Below are positions 55,670-64,000 of a DNA stretch of 64,000 nucleotides, piece after piece. The stretch spans positions 16,249,001-16,313,000 of the forward strand of contig OX387199.1 of NCBI GenBank assembly GCA_947561715.1. Reading direction: 5' to 3'. The translations under genes and the position numbers were made by a program. Position 1 is the first letter of the stretch; every line of letters starts with the position of its first letter. The DNA comes from Ascidia mentula (taxonomy: Eukaryota > Chordata > Ascidiacea > Phlebobranchia > Ascidiidae). A model generated the notes under the pieces. It was not told the origin of the DNA. It did no database searches and saw nothing but the letters and a program-made list of their open reading frames with translations.

Positions 55670-56346
55670 TCACCTCCAGTTTGTGAGTCCTAAAAATCGG
55701 ACATGCAAACGCAGATCATTGACAGGTAAGGAATTTAACAATCGGACCAGGTATGCGTTCCTATTTTTTTCAACAAGTTTCATAATTGTTACGTGTCTGA
55801 GCATACCATCATCATTTATGGCACCAGCTTGACGAAGGCCCTTCACAAATTTCTCGCACCAGGCCTTACTATGCAAGTGAGGATTTATAGATTCATGGTT
55901 CAAGTCCAATTGCTTCATTTGACATAGTTTCCTTTTCCTAACGTTGTTCTAGGATGTCTCGCTGAAAATTGCCAGTTTCCCATGTTCGTCCGATTTGTAT
56001 TTTTCGATGATATTTTGTGTCACCAACCGCAAAATCTTACGCAGATTGCATCTTAGGATAGAGATTATGAAGAAAATTGTTTCGTTTCGGGAAGCATTTG
56101 CTGCACTTTTGCTTGTATAATGCGTAGCTTGGCAAATGCCGATTCCGTGTAGGTCTTGATCTTTTTATGTAAAAACTCAGCACCGGGGCCCGAAACATTA
56201 GGAATTGCAAGTTTTCCTATTCTCATCACTTTCACACTGAGTGAAGAAATCCGTCTTGTTGAAGTACAGAGTAATGTCGTTATGCTGCTGTACTTTCCGG
56301 TTTGCCAATATACCAAGACAAATAACCCCCTGGTTTGTGACGTCAC
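55670..56346 (-). pseudogene. Unrecognised repeated coding-like segment (sister copy)
   Basis: Nearly identical to 14362-15038, with the same two open stretches and only a few substitutions (for example a lost Met/Val in the middle). Together with 53345-53644 it seems to be the 5' part of one minus-strand coding element into which the gypsy element inserted. Confidence 0.4.
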
Positions 56347-56894
56347 AGTGACGTATTTTGTGTGATGCCACAGCTTGCCTTGACCCTTGAAAGAAACGTA
56401 CTTTGGGGATTTTCCTGTATTTGAATTCGCTACAGCGTTAAAGGTTTACGATTATTGGTCGCCGCTATTATCAGTATAGTTTTCTACCCTAAGTTGACGT
56501 ATAAGCGAAAAACTTTGAAAATACGTGAATTGTAGATGTACCTTTAGTTTTCCACAAGTTGCTATGGCCAAACCACATGCACTTTAATCGTGCCCACAGT
56601 TTCGAAACGAATTGTCGCATGTTAAAGTCACGACCTAAAAGTTTATCCCCTGAAAATGTATTTGAATCGGCAGTTGTTGTAAGTAAAACATAGCATAAAG
56701 ATTTATGTTTTGTTTTACTATAAAATATGTTGATATTTGACCGCAGCAAAATAGAATCGGTTTGGCAATAAAAGCACACGACGGCGCTAAAGGGGTGTAT
56801 CTACTGAATTTCGATCATTTATGAAGTCCTTTTCACCCAGGTCTGGGATCTTCGATATTGTGGTTTAGGAGTTTGAATATTGTGATTAAAAGCA

Positions 56895-57140
56895 TGAAAA
56901 TGAAAGTTCGCAGTATGTAACTTTTATTGATTTTATGTGGTTTGTGCTTTTGTACCCACGGAATTTGATGACAATCGTCTGAAAACGATATTGATGAACA
57001 TTAGAGTTTTTTCGCGAGAGTTCAATGATAATGTGGAAATTCGACAAAAAAGAGATTCGGATAATGCGTTCGCGAAAAACATTCGCAAAAAAAGTAAAAA
57101 TGCCCAGTTCAATTTCAATGTTGTAACATGTAAATTTTAG
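56895..57140 (+). pseudogene. Degenerate repeat-peptide gene
   Basis: Sister of the copy at 15587, with the same TAA inside the signal peptide and the same single RDSDN remnant. Motif CACACGACGGCGCTAAAG lies at about 56774. Confidence 0.7.
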
Positions 57141-58351
57141 AAAACACAACGCTTATCTCGTTTCGCTGTGGAAAGGAAATACAAAATTAAACACGAATTT
57201 TTTGTGTGAATGTTTCGGATTTTGTTGGGAGACCTGGTGAAGCATTAGGTGTGGAATGGAGCAAATGTATTAAACACTGCTTGTCTCCGAATCATAAAAT
57301 GTTTAAAAAATGAACAGTTATTTGGCATGTATCAAATACTTAGTTGAGATTTACGAACAACGAAAAGTTCCTCGTTCTATTCAATCGCGAGGTTTGTCCC
57401 ACCATGTCATGGTCTAATGCACAGCTGCAAAGCTGGCTTTTCGTAGTTAACACTGCATGCTGATAGAACGCCAAGTCAGCGAAAACAATCTTGACACACC
57501 TCCAATTACAACTTTGGCAGCTTTGTATCCGACTTTTGGATGGGCAGGCAAGAACCTTTCCGTGATCTTCGACAAAAACATTCATGGTTTAAACGTTTTT
57601 ATTGTACTGTAGGCACTACACAGTGTTCGACATTGTAGGTTTTCCAGAATATGTGGTTTTTCGCTTAATATACTCCAGTTACACCAAAATTATGTTGTGC
57701 ATCTTTTGAATTCATTGAACGCCCGAGCAAGTTTCATGAGTTTTTTTTTCATGTTCTGCTGCTTATTGCTTGCCCTTGAGAAAGCCTCGAAAAATTTCAA
57801 TAATATATGTGCTTGTTATCGCAGAAACTATTAAACTTGCCTTCCCAGGTTTTTAACCGTCTGCCTTTATTGCGACACGGACTCTGTACCTGTGAACCAA
57901 AAAACTCCAATATCTTCCAGTTTTGGGTAGTAGATATTGCGAATTATAAGATCTATAGGTGGCAAAGTGTAAGGTGATTCGCTGAATTTAAAAGCCTACA
58001 GAATCTTCAGCAAAGTGGAAAACTGGTAAGATTGATATTTACTGACGAAATCGAGACTGATGGCATCTGCAAGTTGCCACCGAAGAATAAAGTAATTATT
58101 TTAACAAAATAATATAATGGCATGTTGTTTCCCGTGCGTTATAATATATATAGCACCTGATTGTCAGTATTGTAAAGGTGCTGAGAAGTTTTTCTGTAAG
58201 TTTTCCAAAACCATTGATATTAATATGTGAGATTTACCATGCAAAGTATAAAATCCATATATGTGTGTAATAATAAGGGAAAAACTTTTTCAAATATCTC
58301 CAAGTAGATTATTGAAATAGGGCGCAGTAAAATAGAAACAGTATGGTAATA

Positions 58352-58368
58352 ATGATGGCGCTAAAGGA
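58352..58368 (+). promoter_or_regulatory. GATGGCGCTAAA motif upstream of the last family member
   Basis: AATGATGGCGCTAAAGG, about 140 bp before the ATG at 58496; CACTTCTACTTGG and ACGAGTATTTGATATTG follow as in the family. Confidence 0.5.
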
Positions 58369-58495
58369 TTGTGTCTACTTCACCTCCTTCATTATTAAGT
58401 CCCTATTTTCTACCTAACCCAAATCACTTCTACTTGGAGACATAGGAAAACACGAGTATTTGATATTGTAACCTGAGAGACTTGAGTCGAAAAAC

Positions 58496-58719
58496 ATGGA
58501 AATGAAAGTTTACATTACGTTACCTTTCCTAATTGTGTGTGGATTGAGTTTTTGTTCCTACGGAAACAAAGGTCAACACGGTGGGCATTTCCCGACAACG
58601 AAACTTATTTTCATAAAAATATGCGTCCTTCAGACTGTGACGACACATTGTACATAGTTCCAAGCACGCAACGAGAAAAAGCAGGACATGCAGCCACAGA
58701 GCAAACCAGTGATGCATAG
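58496..58719 (+). pseudogene. Divergent last member of the peptide family
   Basis: The leader and signal peptide (MEMKVYITLPFLIVCGLSFC) clearly belong to the family, but the repeat units are replaced by unrelated sequence. In the frame of the signal peptide there are about 53 residues ending at TAG 58655-58657. In the next frame the sequence stays open to 58719 and encodes a hydrophilic stretch with two Cys (MRPSDCDDTLYIVPSTQREK). Either a frameshifted member with a new C-terminal part, or a splice junction that I cannot see. Confidence 0.45.
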
Positions 58720-58730
58720 GGCTCAATTTT

Positions 58731-60149
58731 TCGGTTGAATAGATGCGTGTGCTGTTGTCATGGCGAATTTGTGTGTTCGGGGCAGTTTTAGTGGGGTTTT
58801 GGGCTATTTCGATCAGGTAGTTACTTGGTGGTGGGTGCTACTAAAATTATGGTGAAATTCTCTGTAAAATTCACTATGCCAAACACATTAATTCGAATAA
58901 CAGTTTATTGTTAGGCTTTCAGGCAATAAACCTCAAGCCGGCAAACGTCACAAACCCATGGTATAGCAGCAACGTTATTACTCTTCACTTCAATAAGACG
59001 TGGATGGTGCGTTGCTTCGCTCAGTGACATTACATGGCGTCATTTGGGGTTTGATGTCATAACTTTAACCTCACCTTTGTGGTGACGTAATCTGATGTTT
59101 CTAACATTTCTAGTTACAAACTGTATTGCGATAAGTGTTTTTGTTGTAGATTGCGTCGAATTTAGTTGTGATAATGAACTTGAACAATCACCAGTGAAGT
59201 ACCTCATCGTTTAACTAAGTTGTGACCGAAACCGATTATTGAGCACCACGAATTTATTCGGATAAATTAATCGAATCATTTAAGATGTTACGAAAACCCG
59301 TAGGCAACACTACTGCCAGACAAAAAGTAGTTCTACGACAGGATATCTGTGTTCCATACATCTTAGTATCGTGGTTTTTTCTCGGCGGTCTTTGCCGCCC
59401 GTAAAATTTAATTACCGGTACTTATCATTTGCAGGGAGTAGACAATTCGACTAGGCTTCAATAAATACTAATTGGCGCGATAAATAAACCAATAACAGTT
59501 CGTATCCCTAACTCATCATTCACTTGTTGTGCTTCTGTTTAGTGCAAAATTACCAAACCAGCAGTTTCACAGTGTTTTCCACTTATGCGCATAAGCCTCG
59601 CTGGCAGCTCCAGCACGAATGAATCGCCTTGCATGACGTCACGCAACAATAATCTCGCATTCTCACGATTACGTTCGCAACGGTTTAAACGTAAGTGTGA
59701 TCGGCTGTATCTTAGAAACTTGAGACCGTATCAAGCTACTTTTTTCACCAAATATTGTGGAAAGTTCTGACCATTTTATGTTTAAGTTATTTTTTATTTT
59801 AATTTTTTATGTCATATGCACTTTAACGCTAAACCGTGACCCGGAGGTCTTTTCCGGTTTTCTGAATAATGACACAACAAGCAAAAGGTTTCATGTTTTA
59901 AAGTTCCATGTATATTATTTTATATGTGATGATTTGTGAAGCAAAGTATTTACAAAATATTCACAGCATCAAGAAAATACACTTGTGAGTTCGTAGTGGT
60001 AATAAGTATATGCGGTTAATAAATTGTTAATCACTTTTTCACAGAACAACAAACGAAAAAAATGTTTCCAATAGTTTCGATGATTTCTCCTTATTTTTTT
60101 AATCACGTAAATAATTCCATTTATTTGTTTTGGTTCAACCTAAGTTTTA
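58731..60149. other. Single-copy spacer
   Basis: No member of the duplicated units is found here. Short ORFs (59585-59770, 59757-59939) lack coding character. I see no gene. It ends at the 3' side of the ficolin-like gene; AATAAA on the minus strand at about 60118-60125 is a candidate poly(A) signal for that gene. Confidence 0.6.
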
Positions 60150-62981
60150 TTACATCACAGGTCTTATTTTCATTTCCGAACGTTTACGTGATACGAAATT
60201 CCAATGGTTCGAATCGCCAGCTCTTGTCGCCTCCTTGTAATACTTTCCGTTCAGATTGGAGACAGCACAACCCCTATACCACCAAGCTCCATGAACACGA
60301 ACAGCACAGTTTCCACCACTCGAATCGTGATTTCGGTCATGTGTGGTGAATGGCATCCGATTGTGATAATCCAGCTTATCACCTATTGGTGCAAATTTTT
60401 TAACAGTTTAGTTTGCGGTTCAGATGTTAACCATTCAATCACCTGACATAGAATTGAAAGCAATGTATGTTTAATATATGTAAGTTTAACGCATTTTGTG
60501 TAACATACACAAAAGTGCAAACAACACTATAAAGTGCAAATGACGCAATAATTGCGAAACACATTGTTTTTGAATTTCGAAATTTTTCGTAATTCGCATT
60601 CAGACTTAGCAAAATTGCAATTTCAGTTCTTGGAGACATTTTTATAGATTTATTTTAATCTTCTGACGACTTTGGCGGCTAGCGATTTTCACAAATGGTA
60701 AAAACATGTTTATCAACCGCCACACAAGTGATTGGCTTGCATATTTACATCAAAAGTACGCGGACTGTTATGGAAAAAAGTCTTGCATAAAAAAAGGAAA
60801 TACGAGTTAAATTCAGCACGTCAATAATTGGAAAATAGCACGCGTAAAATATTTCTTTATTTGACCAATACAAGCCATAACGCTGAAAAATGACCTCGCA
60901 GTTTTTTGTAGGATATAAACGGTCACCAGATGAGGATCTAAAAAGTCTTGTCAGGAGGCACGCGACCTGATAGTATAAAATATTTTAGCACGCATCCTCA
61001 TATGAGTTTTGTAACTCACCCACGATTTAGAGCAGGGGTACACAACCTTCGGCCGTACACATGCTTTATATTACATTTATATTGTCGGCCGTACACATGC
61101 TTTATAGTACATTTGTATTGTCGGCCGTGCATTGTGAAAAACTTAACAGGTTTTGCTTGGATGTTTGGCTTATTGAATTGGTAAGTCTTTGTTATGAAAC
61201 AAAATAAGATCTTTCATTTTTACGTAAGAAATTTTGTTAAATGTAAAATTTCATTACACTTTTATGTATAAGTAAATGCGAAATTGTCAGTTTGGACTCA
61301 CTGGCGACTGTTAGTAAAATAAAGTCTGTGTGATGCGGCCGGTATTAATAAAAAGGCTGTGCGCCCATGAGTTAGAGAGTCTATTAAACTCATTTGTATC
61401 AAGCTAATTTATTTGAAAGTGTTTGTTCACTTACCTGCGTCACCAGTGTACCCACCAACAGTCAGACGGTAATTCTCCCCTGATGAACCGATGCTGAAGT
61501 TGCTGTCAAGATGGTACAAATAGGAACTCAAAAACTTGGCACTCAAACGTACGCAAGTAGATGTAGTTACCTGTACTTTGCATGATACTTTGTGTTATCG
61601 AAATTTTGCAGGTCAACGCGGAGCTCTTGACGTTTCCAACTTGTAAGTTCGTGCATCAGCTCCAAGCCTTAATTAATCAACAAACGTTGAGTTTTATTTG
61701 TTTATGCTTTTACAAATGTTGTTGGTGTTTGGAGATGAAAAGCTTTGCTTACACTAATGCGCAGCCCAAGATATGACAATCGGGACGACAAGAAAATATT
61801 AACACATTTACACACAAACCTATCTACCATTGTTAGTGTTTAAAACTACCGCTGGAGGCGCCAAAGAACAAAACCTAATAGGGAGTTGGAAAAATACAAA
61901 TAAACAAAATACACAATTTACTTAAATGCGGGTAATGCTAATGTCGCAATACCTAACCAAGACTCTCCAGTCAAGGAACCAAATCCATTTTCATATTCTC
62001 TCCAGTCCCGATAGAAATTAGTTGAACCGTCAAATCTTTTCTGTACAACCTGAAAATACAAAATTTTTTGTGGAAAACGTTTGTATTTGTTGCAGAAATT
62101 AATTTAAGTCACCCTGTTTGCAGCTTCGGTTCCATTAAAGTTGTTTGTATAACATAACCCTGTTCTTTTAAATAGAGGTTTCCATTCTTGGTTAAACCTT
62201 TTCAGTTGACCAACAATGGCTTAGTTCTAATCTTAAAATATGAACTCACTAGCCAACCTCCACCATCAGTTTGCATGTCGCAATATCCCTTGTACGGTTT
62301 AGGAGAATATAAATTGTAGACTCCGCTTTGTGTCATTCCGTTCTGCAATGCATCCTTGCAACTGGCGTAAACAAAACGATTCATATCTCCTGCAAAATAA
62401 AACGTAATCATTGGTTTGAATATGAATTATGTCCCTTTAACACCGATACAACTTTACTGATATCGACAACATTGCAATAATAAAAAAGAACAATCACCAA
62501 ACCTGCTGTTACAGTAAGATTGTTCTCCAATTCATCCTGTTTTGATGCTAACTTCGCGACAGAGACGTTGACGCCTGTTAAAAAAAATATAAACTTTAAA
62601 AAATAACCTTAAATCCTTTTTGCTTGAGGTTTTGAAACAAGTGCTACAAACGCAGTTTCGAAATAAAATTTAACTGTTTTAACTTTAGCAAAACTAAATA
62701 CGTTTAAGTTCAGTTTCCATTGCTTCCATCTTTGCTTCCAATCTCCTAAATTCATCTTCCCAGGTGTTATTGGCACCGGGCTCTCCTTTCGGTCCCTGGA
62801 CACCACGAGGCCTAACAGCTCCCGGTGGACCCCGTTTTCCAGGAGGACCTGCTGGTCTTGGAATCGGATCTTCGTTGCTTCCTCCACGAGTCACGATTAC
62901 CTGATTGGCTCTTTGACACAAGCTTAGAATTGGACAAGTTAGAAAAAGCAGCATAATGTAGTTGGTATTTGCCATCTGCAT
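60150..62981 (-). CDS. Ficolin-like secreted protein: collagen stalk plus fibrinogen C domain (7 exons)
   Basis: Exons in transcript order are 62981-62702, 62574-62503, 62389-62250, 62049-61953, 61667-61571, 61502-61435 and 60382-60150. All introns are GT-AG and phases match, giving 328 residues. Visible: a signal peptide ([16 protein letters not shown]), a short collagen run of about nine Gly-x-y triplets with one interruption (RPR), a charged coiled coil ([18 protein letters not shown]), then a fibrinogen C domain with [27 protein letters not shown]-like [24 protein letters not shown], a DRNHD calcium-site-like motif, NCAV...GAWWYRGC and SEMKIRPVM. The four usual Cys are present. Such proteins are oligomeric pattern-recognition lectins of innate immunity; ligand specificity cannot be read. 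The start is the ATG at 62981; the open frame extends upstream only through a TTG. Confidence 0.93.
61050..61135 (+). repeat. 36-bp tandem repeat in an intron
   Basis: CGGCCGTACACATGCTTTAT starts at 61050 and 61086, with a partial third copy at 61122. It lies in the ~1 kb last intron of the ficolin-like gene. The preceding CAGGGGTACACAACCTT resembles the end of a hAT-type transposon, but no partner end was found. Confidence 0.75.
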
Positions 62982-63011
62982 TTTGAAAGTAGGCCTGCTG
63001 AAGTTAAACAA

Positions 63012-63778
63012 GACACAACATGGAATGTTACATGCTGATTATGTCAAATCGGACGCAGCAGAATGCTTTAAAAAGGAAACTACCTTTTAATACATTTTAT
63101 CCGTTTGTTGTTCATTTGTGTTTAATTGAGTTGCGCATTTTTGATTTACGTTTATTTCATCGAAAATTTAGTGTTTTTTCTACACGACATATGAATATAA
63201 GAAAGTTAGTTAACAACGTGCAGATAGTTTCACATCACAATCATTACATAGGGTTTTAAGGGTTCTGTTTTAGGTTAGCTGAATTGCGAAACCACTGCGT
63301 TTTTTCGGCGATTGTTGATTTGATAACTTGATTGTTTGCAATTGAACTATCTTTTTAGCCGTGTGACCTTATTTAAAAACTTAATATTTAACATACAAAA
63401 ACGACTGCACTTCACCCAGATGATTTTATCGTTTCATATCTTTCGTCACAAACTCATACAAACACCTTAACACAGAGGAAGTATATCCCTCTGTCTTGAT
63501 CTGCAACGGTATATTAAACACTCTATCTCTATTTTTGGCGAAGGCACTGCCAACAGTAGCACGTAACCACTTGAGACTCAAGAGTTTTCAACTGATGATG
63601 GCATAAGCACTTGCAGAAACGTTCAAAATATATAAAACAAGGCAAAGTTTACGGGCCAGACTCTATATTCTCAGAATCTTATCTAGATCTGCAACAATAT
63701 TTCAAGCTTTCAGACGCTTATATACTTGAATGTTATTTCAGTTTGTCGAAAAACAAAAAAGGCGGTTTGCTGGTAATC
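63012..63778. other. Spacer upstream of the ficolin-like gene
   Basis: AT-rich, no convincing gene. The promoter of the ficolin-like gene must lie here, but I see no distinctive element. Confidence 0.5.
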
Positions 63779-64000
63779 TGGGAACCGTCAGGTACTTGTG
63801 AAAATATTGCTGGGAACCGTCATTTAATTGTGGAAATATGGCTGGGAACCGTCCGGGTACTTGTGGAAATATTGCTGGGAACCGTCATTTAATTGTGGAA
63901 ATATGGCTGGGAACCGTCCGGGTACTTGTGGAAATATTGTTGGGAACCGACATGTAATTGTGGAAATATTGTCGGGAACCGTCAGGTACTTGTGGAAATA
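63779..64000 (+). repeat. Dimeric minisatellite, 32-33 bp units, open at window end
   Basis: Seven units begin TGGGAACCG (one CGGGAACCG). Two variants, one with GGTACTTGTGGAAATATTG and one with ATTTAATTGTGGAAATATGG, alternate, so the true period is about 65 bp. The array continues past the window edge. No palindrome or spacer structure. Confidence 0.9.

Larger units (their letters stand above)
47061..58730 (+). repeat. Segmental duplication unit 8 and array end
   Basis: Short block (47143-47420), coding-like relic (47700-48340), alpha (48360-48620), LINE insertion (48770-51845), beta (51845-52440), GC-rich CxxCxxC fragment (52531-52655), SINE (52861-52975), RT-like relic (53345-53644), deleted gypsy element (53662-55638), coding-like segment (55670-56346), broken peptide genes (56895, 58496), alpha (57350) and an upstream module (57850-58300). 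From 52190 to 57230 it parallels 11840-15916. Confidence 0.75.

Noticed and set aside
61030..61050. hAT transposon end (CAGGGGTACACAACCTT)
   Set aside because: No matching inverted end or 8-bp duplication was found nearby; too short to call.
63611..63892. Open frame running into the minisatellite
   Set aside because: Its second half is simply the tandem repeat translated; no start context or domain.
63779..64000. CRISPR-like array
   Set aside because: Units are contiguous with no variable spacers, the genome is animal and there are no cas genes; it is a minisatellite.

Overview
The window is AT-rich animal nuclear DNA. There are spliced genes with short introns, a secreted collagen/fibrinogen-domain gene, and many eukaryotic transposable elements (Ty3/gypsy, Penelope-like, PIF/Harbinger, LINE, tRNA-derived SINE), and no operons. 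A tunicate or another soft-bodied marine invertebrate would fit the ficolin-like gene and repeat mix, but the species cannot be named from the sequence.

From base 1 to about 58.7 kb the window is one decayed array of segmental duplications with a period of roughly 6-7 kb. A complete unit holds, in + orientation: a short repeated block near 0.07 kb of the unit; minus-strand coding-like relics of an unidentified (possibly Penelope-like) element; a degenerate peptide gene; an intact peptide gene; two related ~300-700 bp modules (alpha and beta); and a tRNA-like SINE region. The intact genes (starts 3313, 9583, 21295, 30771, 43958) encode small secreted precursors. Each has a signal peptide followed by 3-6 tandem 21-residue units, and each unit is a 19-residue peptide (consensus DSDMVxPPxGFxDNAENRQ) plus a Lys-Arg processing site. 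At least seven more copies are broken. An inverted segment (15.9-20.0 kb) carries an 11-unit pseudogene on the minus strand. A GATGGCGCTAAA-type motif sits 115-170 bp upstream of almost every copy. This peptide family is the most interesting content and I do not recognise it as any named family.

Mobile elements interrupt the units and often leave an empty site in a sister unit: a near-complete gypsy element (23438-29333) with almost identical LTRs and one frameshift; a short-LTR, internally deleted gypsy element (53662-55638, relic at 12904-14330); a solo LTR (40798-41282); an apparently intact Harbinger element (35145-38433) with a six-exon Myb-like gene and a six-exon DDE transposase; a dead LINE (48770-51845) split by a solo LTR; and Penelope-like fragments flanked by inverted repeats (8.5 and 18.0-18.7 kb).

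Beyond 58.7 kb the sequence is single-copy. It contains a seven-exon minus-strand ficolin-like gene (60150-62981; signal peptide, short collagen, fibrinogen C domain) with all splice phases consistent, then spacer and a dimeric minisatellite running off the window end.
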